A DNA stretch of 64,000 bases, taken from Cranoglanis bouderius. Lineage: Eukaryota; Chordata; Actinopteri; Siluriformes; Cranoglanididae. The translations under genes were made by a program, and so were the position numbers. The stretch covers positions 13,400,513 through 13,464,512 of the forward strand of contig CM042565.1 of the NCBI GenBank assembly GCA_023630585.1, written 5' to 3'. Below, in pieces: positions 31,570-41,757 of the stretch. Under the pieces are notes generated by a model. The model was not told where the DNA came from. It was given only the letters and a program-made list of their open reading frames with translations, and did no database searches. Each line of letters starts with the position of its first letter. Positions within the stretch are counted from its first letter, which is position 1.

Positions 31570-31640
31570 ATTGATTAATGAGGAAGAAGAAGTTTTATTT
31601 ATATAGCACCTTTCCAAAGCTCAAGGTCGCTTAAACATTA
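31570..31640. repeat. Short retroelement tail
   Basis: TTTTATTTATATAGCACCTTTCC followed by AAAGCTCAAGGTCGCTT: the 3' tail shared by many fish SINE/LINE copies. Only the tail is present. Confidence 0.45.
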
Positions 31641-31913
31641 TATATACATATATTAGATTTCACCCACCCCTGTTTATTTTCTTTTCTTTTCTTTTTAAAA
31701 TTATAATCCACATTGGTCAAAAAGAAGAATGAAAAAGTCACTCTTTAATTACATTTTATTTGTGTAGTGTTTATAACAGTAGATTTTGTCAGAATATACA
31801 GAAATAATTTACTCTGGTTTTTTGACAAAACTGGCAACAAAAAAAACAGGAGGCACTATGAGATTTTACTGGAAATATATATGAATAGATTAGGTTTGCT
31901 GTTTATTAGTATA

Positions 31914-32965
31914 CAGGTGCATCTCAAAAAATTAGAATATCGTGGAAAAGTTTGTTTTTTCCCCATAATTTAATTCAGTAAGTGGAACTTTCATATATTC
32001 TAGATTCATTACACATAAAGTGAAATATTTCAAGCCTCTTTTTGTTTTTATCTTGATGATTACGGCTCACAGCTCATGGAAATGAGATACTGGAAAAATC
32101 CACTATCTCAAAAATATTAGAGTAAAGAATTTATAATACAGCAATGTCGACCTGAGAAGACTCTAATCAACTAATTAACTCAAAACACCATTTTTCCCAT
32201 TTTTTCATTTGGAAATCAAGGTCCCAGAGTCTGGAGGAAGAGTGGAGAGGCACAGAATCAAAGTTGCTTGAAGACCAGTGTGAAGTTTCCACAGTCAGTA
32301 ATGATTTGGGGTGCCATGTCATCTGCTGGTGTTGGTCCACTGTGTTTTCTCAAGTCGAGAGTTAATGCAGTGTCTACCAGGAGATTTTAGGGCACTTCAT
32401 GCTTCCATCTGCTGACAAGCTTTATGGAGATTTCCTTTTCCAGCAGGACTTGGCACCTGCTCACAGTGCCAAAACTACTAGTAACTGGTTTGCTGACCAT
32501 GGTATTACTGTGCTTGATCGGCCAGCCGACTCGCCTGACCTGAATTTTGTCAAGAGGAAGATGAGAGACACCAGACTCAACAATACAGACGAGCTGAAGG
32601 CCGTTATCAAAGCAACCTGGGCTTCCATAACACCTCAGCAGTGCCACAGGCTGATTGGCTCCATGCCATGCCACATCGATGTAGTAATTCATGCAAAAGG
32701 AGCCCCGACCAAGTATTGAGTGCATAAATTAACAAACTTTTCAGAAGGTCAACATTTCTGTATTATAAATTCTTTATTCTAATATTTTGAGATACTGGAG
32801 TTTTTATTTCCATGAGCTGTAAGGCGTAATCATCAAAAAAAATGCTTGAAATATTTCACTTTATGTGTAATGAATCTAGAACATATGAAAGTTCCACTTT
32901 TTTAATTAAATTACGGGGAAAAAATGTACTTTTCCATGATATTCTAACTTTTTGAGATGCACCTG
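31914..32965 (+). mobile_element. Internally deleted Tc1/mariner transposon
   Basis: Ends CAGGTGCATCTCAAAAA in inverted orientation, flanked by TA (31912-31913 and 32966-32967), with long terminal repeats of about 190 bp. A plus-strand C-terminal transposase piece (32399-32719) has FLFQQDLAPAHSAK but a deletion around the third catalytic block (LNFVKRKMR), then ends GAPTKY. The N-terminal DNA-binding part is missing. Related to but distinct from 6389-7896. Confidence 0.9.
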
Positions 32966-32969
32966 TAAT

Positions 32970-33332
32970 TATTCATTCATTCATCTTCAGTAAGCACTTT
33001 ATCCTGGTCAGAGTCATGGTGGATCCAGAGCCTATCCCAGAAATAGTGGGCATGAGGTGAGAATACACCCTGGATGAAATGCCACTCAGTGCACCCACAG
33101 ACATATTCACACATTTATTCATACCTAGAGTCACCAATTCACTCCCATGTTTTTGGGCAGTAGGAGGAAACTGGAGAACCTGGACAAAACCCACTCAGAC
33201 ACAGGGAGAACATGAGAAAGTAACCCAAGCTCAGGTTCAAACCCTGGAGCTGTGAAGCATCAATGCTACCACCACCATGCTGCCAACACTGTACTACCCA
33301 GAATTAGCTTCAAATACTTGAAGAACATTTTA
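32970..33332 (-). repeat. L2-like tail/SINE; left arm of an inverted duplicate pair
   Basis: On the minus strand it reads through GCAGCATGGTGGTGGTAGCA, CAGCTCCAGGGTTTGAACCT and the tail to (GAAT)n at 32970. Its reverse complement at 33035-33332 is nearly identical to 37062-37355, including about 40 bp outside the usual repeat (TTCAAGTATTTGAAGCTAAT). Confidence 0.85.
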
Positions 33333-33637
33333 GGAAGCTAAGAACCCTTAAGTATACAAAGTCCAAATGTACAACAGAGTGTTTCCCCATGAGAGAAGGC
33401 CATTAGGATGCTAAGAACTCTTTACAGTTGAAATAAATACCTTAGAGAACCGTGTTTTCTAAGATTGCTATACTAGGTACAGGCATGTGTCCTGTGATTG
33501 TACACCAAATTTTGGTTTCCTAAAGCTCATTTTGACTGATTGTTCTCTTGGTGGGGCAGACAACTGAAAAATTATCCACAGCATATTGTCACAACATGTT
33601 ACCTCTGTGTGTTTTGTAGTGGAAAATGAATGTTTTG

Positions 33638-33643
33638 TTTATT
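33638..33643 (-). terminator. vamp5: Candidate vamp5 poly(A) signal
   Basis: AATAAA on the minus strand, about 255 nt downstream of the vamp5 stop codon. Confidence 0.5.
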
Positions 33644-33897
33644 GTGGCAACAAGAAATGAGTCATGGTTGGAAATGTTTCCCGGGCAATTGTTCTTCTGG
33701 CACCTTTATATTTAAGAATGTAAGGTATCTAAATTTTTCGAACATTTCAGGAAGTCCTAATGTGTAGGATTAAAGTAAAGTCGTTTTAAATGTCCCACTG
33801 TTACCTTACTGTACATGCAGAGTGTCTTTTACTTTTTTTTTTTTTTTTAAAGGGCAGCAGCTGTTTTCCGTCCTCAGCTTGTTCCCTCAGCAGAGTT

Positions 33898-36800
33898 TTA
33901 CAGATGTTCTGTTATGTTCGGGTTAGAGGTAACAACGGCTCTCTGCTCACTTGTGTCACTGGAGTGTCTGCTGCTGAACATGACGATGATTATGATGATG
34001 ATCACCAGTGCCAGCACTGTCATAAGCGCTATCAGTCCTGCTTTACTCTTCAGATACTCCTTCCTCTTCTTCTGTTGCACCTTCTTTGACTTCTTCCGGA
34101 AGGACTGCGACTAAAATCAAAATGGACATATATGTTTTGAATAAAAAGCTGCCATTACTTTTTATGTCACTTATAGTCAATGCCAGTTATCTATTCCCAA
34201 TGATTGTGAAAAACAAGTGTGTTGAATTTCCAATATATCAATAGGGGTCCAAGCACCGTAGGTACTGGAACCTTATTGTTTTTTTTGTTTGTTTGTTTTT
34301 TATTATATATTATTATACAGCCGTGGCCAAAAGTTTTGAGAATGACACAAATATTAATTTTCACAAAGTCTACGGCTTCAGTGTTTTTAGATCTTTTTGT
34401 CAGATGTTTCTAACTGTTACTGAAGTATAATCACAAGCATTTCATAAGTGTCAATGGCTTTTATTGACAATTACATGAAGTTTATGCAAAGAGTCAATAT
34501 TTGCAGTGTTGACCCTTCTTTTTCAAGACCTCTGCAATTCGCCCTGGCATGTTGTCAATCAACTTCTGGGCCACATCCTGACTGATGGCAGCCCATTCTT
34601 GCATAATCAATGCTTGGAGTTTGTCAGAGTTTGTGGGTTTTTGTTTGTCCACCCGCCTCTTGAGGATTGACCACAAATTCTCAATGGGATTAAGGTCTGG
34701 GGAGTTTCCTGGCCATGGACCCAAAATGTCGATGTTTTGTTCCCCGAGCCACTTCGTTATCACTTTTGCCTTGTGGCAAGGTGCCCCATCATGCTGGAAA
34801 AGGCATTGTTCATCACCAAACTGTTCTTGGATGGTTGGGAGAAGTTGCTCTCTGAGGATGTTTTTGTACCATTCTTTATTCATGGTTGTGTTCTTAGGCA
34901 AAATTGTGAGTGAGCCCACTCCCTTGGCTGAGAAGCAACCCCACACATGAGTGGTCTCAGGATGCTTTACTGTTGGCATGACACAGGACTGATGGTAGCG
35001 CTCACCTTTTCTTCTCCGGACAAGCTTTTTTCCAGATGCCCCAAACAATCGGAAAGGGGATTCGTCAGAGAAAATGACATTACCCCAGTCCTCAGCAGTC
35101 CAATCCCTGTACTTTTTGCAGAATAACAGTCTGTCCCTGATGTTTTTCCTGGAGAGAAGTGGCTTCTTTGCTGCCCTTCTTGACACCAGGCCATCCTCCA
35201 AAAGTCTTCGCCTTACTGTGCGTGCAGACGCACTCACACCTGCCTGCTGCCATTCCTGAGCAAGCTCTGCACTGGTGGTGCCCCGATCCCGCAGCTGAAT
35301 CAACTTTAGGAGACGGTCCTGGCGCTTGCTGGACTTTCTTGGGTGCCCTGAAGCCTTCTTCACAACAGTTGAACCTCTCTCCTTGAAGGTCTTGATGATC
35401 CGATAAATGGTTGATTTAGGTGCAATCATACTAGCAGCAATATCCTTGCCTGTGAATCCCTTTTTGTGGAAAGCAATGATGGCTGCACGTGTTTCCTTGC
35501 AGGTAACCATAGTTAACAGAGGAAGAACAATAACTTCAAGCACCACCCTCCTTTTAAAGCTTCCAGTCTGTTATTCTAACTCAATCAGCATGACAGAGTG
35601 ATCTCCAGCCTTGTCCTCATTAACACTCTCACCTGTGTTAACGAGAGAATCACTGACATGATGTCAGCTGGTCCTTTTGTGGAAGGGCTGAAATGCAGTG
35701 GACATGTTTTTTTTTTGGATTAAGTTCATTTTCATGGCAAAGAGGGACTTTGAAATTAATTGCAATTCATCTGATCACTCTTCATAACATTATGGAGTAT
35801 ATGCAAATTGCCATCATAAAAACTGAGGCAGCAGACTTTGTAAAAATTAATATTTGTGTCATTCTCAAAACTTTTGGCCACGGCTGTAATACAGCAAGCA
35901 CTAATTAGTTGAATTCTCTAACCTGATTGGTCAGAAGATGTTGATTGTTGAGAAGATGTTCTGTAATAGCAGACTGTAGATGTAATTCAAAACACAGCCA
36001 ACCACAACCATCTAGATGACAAGTTTCTATTCTAAGCAACTATTGTAAGAACAAGCTACAAACACTCCACCATCCTCAGCACCCACACACGCGATATAGT
36101 AGCCGGGTCTTCTTCTTTCTGTTTACGGACGTGATGTAACCACACAAAGACGAATGACGTCAAACTGACATTTCTCACGAAATCTGACCCGACAGCTCAA
36201 ATTATAAATCATTACTATAAGCTTACCGTTGCAAATCGGGGTAAGGAGACAGTTTTGAACACTGTTTTTTCGTGTACTTGCTCAATAACTGATTTTTGTT
36301 CATTTTTTAACCAAAAAAAAGGTCAGTTCTGTAGCTTTAATATTATTGTTGGTTTTAATGATTTGTCTGTATCTGTGTTAATAATAACCATAAACAATAA
36401 ATATTTAATGTCTGCATATTTTAATATATTTGATTCTGTAAAAACAACAACTAAGTTACGTGGGGAAATTATACTGTTTTCTTTCGTGGAAAATTTTATT
36501 CCGAAGCAAGTTATTGAATATATAAAAGACAGCATGCTCACTTTATTCAGTAACACGGCAGCCCGCCGGTCCAGATCCTCCAGTTTTTCTTTTCTTTCCT
36601 CTTCTTTGTTCAGGTTGTCCAGCATGATATCCTTCACCTCCTCCACCTCTTTCTGAGTCTCTTCTAATTTGCCCTACTCATAATGACACATGCAAGCAAA
36701 CAAGAGTTTGTTGTCCGAGATGTGAGATTTACAGCTAATGGTATTGCATTTCGAAATGATTTTAATTTCACTTTGCAAACTGGAAACCGAAAGTGCATTT

Positions 36801-36949
36801 CATAATGGCATGATATTGTCTTAAGTCAGATCGCTCTCAGAAAAAGGGAACCAAACTGTACCAAATCAGTCTCTGGGGCGGCACTCTCAAGGGTGCACCT
36901 TTTCTACCTTTAGCATGAGTCTTTAAAGGTTTACACTAAGGTAAAGCTA

Positions 36950-37025
<76 letters not shown>

Positions 37026-38127
37026 CATTACATAATATAATTATATAAATATATAGTTCTTCAAGTATTTGAAGCTAATTCTGGGTAGTACAGTGTTGGC
37101 AGCATGGTGGTGGTAGCATTGATGCTTCACAGCTCCAGGGTTTGAACCTGAGCTTGGGTTACTTTCTCATGTTCTCCCTGTGTCCGAGTGGGTTTTGTCC
37201 GGGTTCTCCAGTTTCCTCCTACTGCCCAAAAACATGGGAGTGAGTTGGTGACTCTAGGTATGAATAAATGTGTGAATATGTGTGTGGGTGCACTGACTGG
37301 CATTTCATCCAGGGTGTATTCTTGCCTCATGCCCACTGTTTCTGGGATAAACATCTCTATTATAATTGGAGTGCCACCCCAATTATTATTATTATTATTA
37401 TTATTGTTGTTGTTGTTGTTGTTGTTATTATTATTAATATAGAATAATAATGATAATAATCATATGATATGAAGATGAATATTAATAATAATCATCATTA
37501 ATAAATAAATAAACAGACAGACGGACAGACAGATAGATAGATAGATAGATAGACAGATAGATAGATAGATAGATAGATAAAAGCTCAATAGTAAAAGATG
37601 TTAGTACATAATATCAGTGTTTGTTGGAATGTTAGTACATGAACATCATCATTAATAAAGTGAGCCACGTTTTCAGGTGAAAGAAACAAAAGGTAAGGGT
37701 ACAGTTTAGCAGTTCAGTACCCTTCTTTTTTGTTCTCAGAGTTTATAATGTAGTTTTAACGACGTCATAACACAGCCGCTCACAATAGAGTAATAAAAAG
37801 ACGCGCGCGTGGCAAACTGCCTCGTGAAACTGCAACATAAAATGATTATTACAGGTGAATTTTAATTTGACTGTAGGTGGTGTAAGTCGTACGCTAGGTA
37901 CGTTTTACCCAACTCTCAACTCTCGAAGCGAGGTTTATTCTGACTTTCCCGTGTTCGTCATTAGCTTTATCAAACAGGGGAGTCGTGCGAGTTCATGATC
38001 GTTCACCAGGTAACTCGTCCTCTAGGTCAGTGAGGCATTTAAGCGCGCGCTAGAAACAAAGACGAAATGCACCAAACGGACCCAGCTGATGAATAAACCA
38101 CACAGCTGCCATAAATACACTTACCAT
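33898..38127 (-). CDS. vamp5: VAMP5, R-SNARE of the synaptobrevin family (complete)
   Basis: Vesicle-associated SNARE with a C-terminal membrane anchor. Coding exons: 38125-38127 (only the start Met), 36542-36673 (44 codons) and 33898-34110 (70 codons plus TAA), total 115 aa; human VAMP5 is 116. A first exon carrying just the ATG is typical of VAMP genes. The SNARE motif runs from about KLEETQKEVEEVKDIMLDNL, with the zero-layer arginine in LEDLDRRAAVLL. A basic juxtamembrane stretch (KKSKKVQQKKRKEY) precedes the anchor ALMTVLALVIIIIIIVMF and a lumenal tail of about 25 residues. That tail separates VAMP5 from VAMP8 and VAMP2, which end soon after the anchor. Splice sites are GT-AG. Intron 2 holds an intact-looking Tc1-type transposon in the same direction. 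Proximity to tmem150a matches the mammalian VAMP8-VAMP5-RNF181-TMEM150A cluster. Confidence 0.9.
34318..35886 (-). mobile_element. Apparently intact Tc1/mariner-type transposon
   Basis: Flanked by TA (34316-34317 and 35887-35888). The terminal inverted repeats, about 55 bp, begin CAGCCGTGGCCAAAAGTTTT and match almost perfectly. It is the only element in the window with both clean ends and an uninterrupted transposase. It sits in vamp5 intron 2, in the sense direction of vamp5, about 200 bp from the last exon. Confidence 0.95.
34494..35510 (-). CDS. Tc1/mariner-superfamily transposase, uninterrupted
   Basis: Cut-and-paste transposase. The start is placed at the ATG 35508-35510 (MVTCKETRAAIIAFHKKGFT), giving 338 aa. 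An N-terminal paired-like double helix-turn-helix covers roughly residues 5-110, with a basic stretch KKASGHPRKSSKRQ. The DDE domain has Asp in IFSDESPFRLFG, the second Asp in LFQHDGAPCHKA and Glu in SPDLNPIENLW. Thirty-five residues separate the second Asp and the Glu by my count, one more than the 34 of typical Tc1 members. It ends LKKKGQHCKY. No stops or frameshifts; activity is not known. Confidence 0.93.
   Translation of the reverse strand: MVTCKETRAAIIAFHKKGFTGKDIAASMIAPKSTIYRIIKTFKERGSTVVKKASGHPRKSSKRQDRLLKLIQLRDRGTTSAELAQEWQQAGVSASARTVRRRLLEDGLVSRRAAKKPLLSRKNIRDRLLFCKKYRDWTAEDWGNVIFSDESPFRLFGASGKKLVRRRKGERYHQSCVMPTVKHPETTHVWGCFSAKGVGSLTILPKNTTMNKEWYKNILREQLLPTIQEQFGDEQCLFQHDGAPCHKAKVITKWLGEQNIDILGPWPGNSPDLNPIENLWSILKRRVDKQKPTNSDKLQALIMQEWAAISQDVAQKLIDNMPGRIAEVLKKKGQHCKY
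36950..37030. repeat. (ATA)n/(ATT)n microsatellite
   Basis: About 14 AAT-type units followed by about 10 ATT units. In vamp5 intron 1. Confidence 0.95.
37062..37355 (+). repeat. Right arm of the inverted duplicate pair (L2-like tail/SINE)
   Basis: Contains GGCAGCATGGTGGTGGTAGC, CTCCAGGGTTTGAACCTGAG, TTTCTCATGTTCTCCCTGTG and TTTCATCCAGGGTGTATTC. Nearly identical in reverse complement to 33035-33332; a handful of substitutions are visible. Confidence 0.85.
37380..37580. repeat. ATT/GTT then GATA microsatellites
   Basis: ATT and GTT triplets at 37380-37440, AAT-rich sequence, then GACA/GATA tetranucleotides at 37514-37579. Confidence 0.95.
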
Positions 38128-38265
38128 CTTGCTGAATAAAGGAGTGAGTAACAGGAGGAAGAAGGTGACGTGAAAGAGAAAAGGTACGAAGTCCGTGTCC
38201 TGAACTCCGAGCTGCTCTGATTTTGCGCTTCCTTGTTGCTGTTTCTCCGCCAGAGGGAGTTGGAT

Positions 38266-38272
38266 TATAAAC
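38266..38272 (-). promoter_or_regulatory. vamp5: TATA-like box upstream of vamp5
   Basis: TTTATAA on the minus strand, about 140 bp upstream of the start codon. With transcription starting some 30 bp downstream, the 5' UTR would be roughly 110 nt. Confidence 0.4.
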
Positions 38273-38636
38273 ACACCGCGTTTACACTACAAACAGGACC
38301 TGCTCTCTCTGTAACACGACCGAGGTTTAGGGCCACTGTTTAAAACAGAGAAATACAAGACCTTGAGAATACAGTGGTAACATTTTAAGTAAAAAAAAAA
38401 AAAAAAAAAAAAGTAATAATATTACGAGAAAAGTAAGTTATTTCTTTATTCTCGTTGCTGTGATATGCACCGTTCTGTGATCATTTAAATATTATGACTT
38501 TTGTTCCTCATAGTATCAGATATTATGACTTTTTGATCGATATATTATGTTTTTTTTTTTTTAAACAAAAATTCCGATTTTCTATTCAATATATTTGGTC
38601 TTTTTTTTTTTTACTAAAGGTTTTTTCTCATAGTAT

Positions 38637-38900
38637 CCATCCATCCATCCATCCATCCATTTTCTGTACTGCGTATCCTAAACAGGGACGTGGTGACCCT
38701 GGAGCCTATCTCAGGGAACTCGGGGACACCCTGGACGGGGTGCCAACCCATCGCGGGGCACAATCGCATACACATTCACACACTATGGACAATTTGGGAA
38801 TGCCAATCAGCCTACAACGCATGTCTTTGGACTGGCGGAGGAAACTGGAGTACCCGGAGGAAGTCCCTGAAGCACGGGGAGAACATGCAGACTCCTTTCC
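38637..38900 (-). repeat. L2-like tail/SINE with (CCAT)n end
   Basis: (ATCC)n at about 38635-38660 followed by GGTGACCCTGGAGCCTATCT, CGGGGTGCCAACCCATCGCG and GGAGTACCCGGAGGAA. The orientation is minus by comparison with the copy at 15650. Confidence 0.8.
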
Positions 38901-38930
38901 TTTATTAAGATTGGTTGTATTCATTGGATG

Positions 38931-39070
38931 AATTTACGCAACTGGAAATGCCCCAGGACCCCACATCTGAAAGACTGGATCGATGGGATGATTGAAATCG
39001 CATCATATGAGAGCATGCCGGGGAGACCGCATAATGAAGCGGGGAATGAAAAAAAGATGGGATCATTTCT
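38931..39070 (+). mobile_element. Possible L1/Tx1-type LINE C-terminal remnant
   Basis: A short plus-strand frame reads RNWKCPRTPHLKDWIDGMIE and then degenerate sequence. This resembles the extreme C-terminal region of L1-like ORF2 proteins. Very short, and the assignment is tentative. Confidence 0.35.
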
Positions 39071-39299
39071 GGCAGCACATTAAAATGGGGTAAATGAGCA
39101 GGACTGTTCAGCAACTGTTTCGTTTCCATGTATTTTGTTTAGATTTATTGTGGCGAATGGCTGAATATGTGAAGGTGTTTATTAAATGATGTGGCCATGT
39201 ACTAAGTTCTAACTGTTAATTGTTGAACAATAAAAACTCTTCACAATCCAAAATACCTTGAAGAACCATGTGTTGTACCTGTATAGCACAATAGCGCGC

Positions 39300-39326
39300 A
39301 AACACACACACACACACACACACACT
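39300..39326. repeat. (CA)n microsatellite
   Basis: About 13 CA units. Confidence 0.95.
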
Positions 39327-39339
39327 AGGAGCATGTTTT

Positions 39340-39520
39340 TGTGAGGTGTTACAAAGTATTGCAACTGTTACAAAGTGCTGACACTGGAGACTCCTTCCAT
39401 GAATGTTAATAAACATCCCCTTACAGAAAGCTTCATTATCAACGATATCAATTATATATTCTTTTAAAATAACATGCTCTTTAATCCATTAATCATTAGT
39501 GTTTGATTATGTGGAGTGTT
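39340..39520. mobile_element. Fragment of the hAT-like family seen at 29086-30084
   Basis: Shares GACACTGGAGACTCCTTCCA and the flanking order (CTTACAGAAA, then an A/T-rich region) with 29690-29790 and 46205-46240. The ends are absent. Confidence 0.5.
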
Positions 39521-39527
39521 TATTTAA

Positions 39528-39798
39528 AAAACCCACCAATTCACTATCTCAACAAATTAGAATATGGTGACATGCCAATCAGCTAATCAACTCAAAACAC
39601 CTGCAAAGGTTTCCTGAGCCTTCAAAATGGTCTCTCAGTTTGGTTCACTAGGTAAGCCACAAACATTCACTGCCAAAGAAGCTGGATGTTCACAGAGTGC
39701 TGTATCCAAGCATGTTAACAGAAAGTTGAGTGGAAGGAAAAAGTGTGGAAGAAAAAGATGCACAACCAACCGAGAGAACCGCAGCCTTATGATTCAAG
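39528..39798 (+). mobile_element. 5' fragment of the 6389-7896 Tc1 family
   Basis: Begins inside the terminal repeat (ACCCACCAATTCACTATCTC) and holds the start of the transposase (MVSQFGSLGKPQTFTAKEAG, from 39627). It stops at about 39798 where an (AT)n run of 30-40 bp follows. Confidence 0.88.
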
Positions 39799-39805
39799 AA
39801 TTTGA

Positions 39806-39843
<38 letters not shown>

Positions 39844-40259
39844 AACTAATATACACTTAAATGAAAATGAAATAACCTGTAATGACTCGTAGTTGTAATG
39901 GTTAACCTGTAAGAGATTTTTTTTAAAAATATTATTCGAAACCAAAAAATCATAGTGTTTAGGTAGATAATTGAATCTGATGAATTATGAATGTGTTCAA
40001 ATTGTTTTCGTTTTACAGTTTTACATTTAATTTAATCCAGAAAGTCCTGAGAAATTTAAAAATAAATAAATAAAACTAAAAAGCCAAGTTCTAAGAAAAT
40101 AAATTATATGCAGTCATTGCTTCAGACACACGTTTAACGTCGACACTGAACATAGTCAAGTGGTTTCGTTGAAGCGTAAACACTGAACAACCAATGAGCT
40201 GCGACTCTTGTCTGAAATCAACCAATGGGACTCGAGTTACGTGAGGACCGGAAGTAATC

Positions 40260-40577
40260 TTTTACTATTCGGGACTCCCATTTCTTATTCGTTCAATGGT
40301 CTGATAACGTTATATGTTATTTAAAGTGCTTTTGAAGTGCGTATGTGAAACGAGACGCGAAATGATAATAGTTTTAATGAAGAAATAAGACTTTTTAATC
40401 GCCATTTTACCGTGCGCCATCCCTTGGTCGTATGACGCCGCCGGAAACAGTTGTTGCGATATACATCCAGCAGGACCCAGAGATGCATCAAGAAGTAATC
40501 AGCGAATTTAAAGAAAACATCTTGTTACTAGAGTTTGCACTGAAGGACTGAGAGTCGTTGATTGGCTGTTAATTAAG
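40260..40577 (+). promoter_or_regulatory. Probable promoter and non-coding exon 1 of the prr14/prr14l gene
   Basis: Low-repeat, CpG-bearing sequence with GGAA (ETS-like) words at about 40251 (CCGGAAGTAA) and 40441 (CCGGAAAC). It ends GTTAATTAAG before a donor GTACGC at 40578. The next acceptor in register is CACCCCAG at 41731. A 22-codon upstream ORF lies at 40483-40551 (stop included). Assignment is by position and splice consensus. Confidence 0.5.
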
Positions 40578-40905
40578 GTACGCTGCAATTATTTTGTAAA
40601 CAAATCCTCTCATATTTATTATATAGCTGACTTTCATGTGAAGCCAAGTCATCCTGTGCAATCTCATAGTATTTACTTCTTGTTTTTCAACCCACTGTTG
40701 AAAAAGCTGTTGTATTTCGGAAACATAAGGACTAGTAAGACCCCAAAGCCATGACTGCATCAAAATGCTGACATTTATAGACTACAGAATTGATAGAACT
40801 CGTTGGAAGGCCAAACATGCATTGTTTGGCAAGAGCATTGCATACTAAAATTCAGATATTTGACATCTGATTTAAAGATACATTTATTTTATATTTATTA
40901 ATTTG

Positions 40906-41215
40906 TTCATCTTGAGTAAGCACTTTATCCTGGTTAGGTTCATGGTGGAGCACTGGTGTGGAATGGGAATACACCCTGCATGGGAAGCCAGTCTACTGCA
41001 GTGCACACACACCGACACCTAAGGGCAGTTTAACAGTGAATTCACTTACTGGCATGTTTTTTGGGAGGTAGGAGGAAACCAGAGGACCCTGAGGAAACCC
41101 ACATGGGAATGGGGCTATCAGACAGACAATAACCCAAACTCAAGATTGAACCCTGGAGCTGGGAGGCAGCACCACAATCTGATGCACCACCATGCCAATC
41201 AGAAATATCTTCTGA
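40906..41215 (-). repeat. L2-like tail/SINE
   Basis: Contains CATCTTGAGTAAGCACTTTATCCTGG-type start and GAGGAAACCAGAGGACCC, then the GGCAGCACCACAATCTGATG head on the right. Diverged. In the first intron of the prr14/prr14l gene. Confidence 0.7.
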
Positions 41216-41507
41216 TGCTTCATTTTTTGGCTTAGCATTAACCATATGAATCATTCAAACGTAGGGATAAATCGAGCTGGATATCAGTATTGGGCTGATA
41301 ATGAAATGGATAAATATTGCATTCAGATTTCATATTGGACGACTCAGTCCTCTGATGTATTTTATGGTTTTTATGAATGCTTGTAATGTTGACTGCCATG
41401 ACACACATTATAGTTGAGAATGCAGGGCACAATTTGTCTTCGATATGATCAGTATTGGGTACTGAAATGGGGGAAAGTGGGATTGGTGCAGATTGATGTA
41501 GGTTGGT

Positions 41508-41680
41508 AGGGGGTGTGGTGTTTCAGTGGTTAAGACTTTTGCTCAGAAGTTTGTGAGGTCAAATCTCAGCACTGCCAAGCTAGCCAGGTTTGGTTTTTGA
41601 GTGAGACCCTTAGACCTCAACTGCTCAGTTGCATCCTGTCTCAGTTGTAGGTTGCTTTGGATAAAAGCATCATTTACACA
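41508..41680 (+). repeat. tRNA-derived SINE
   Basis: Begins GGGGGTGTGGTGTTTCAGTG and contains TCAAATCTCAGCACTGCCAA (box-B-like region) and the shared 3' words CCTCAACTGCTCAGTTG and GTTGCTTTGGATAAAAGCAT. Typical of teleost tRNA-derived SINEs. It ends about 50 bp before the acceptor of the first coding exon of the prr14/prr14l gene. Confidence 0.7.
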
Positions 41681-41757
41681 ACGGTACACAGTGTTATGAT
41701 GTATATAAATATAATATTTTTCTCACCCCAGAGTTCCTGGTCCATCAGTCCTTGAAG

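Noticed and set aside
24600..33600. An rnf181 gene between tmem150a and vamp5, as in mammals
   Set aside because: No RING-finger exon (spaced Cys/His pairs) was seen; the interval is transposons and AT-rich DNA.
38050..38274. Possible 49-residue N-terminal extension of VAMP5 with a hydrophobic stretch
   Set aside because: The frame is open upstream of the vamp5 ATG but the leftmost start is GTG, not ATG, and it overlaps the TATA-like box. It is more likely promoter and leader sequence.
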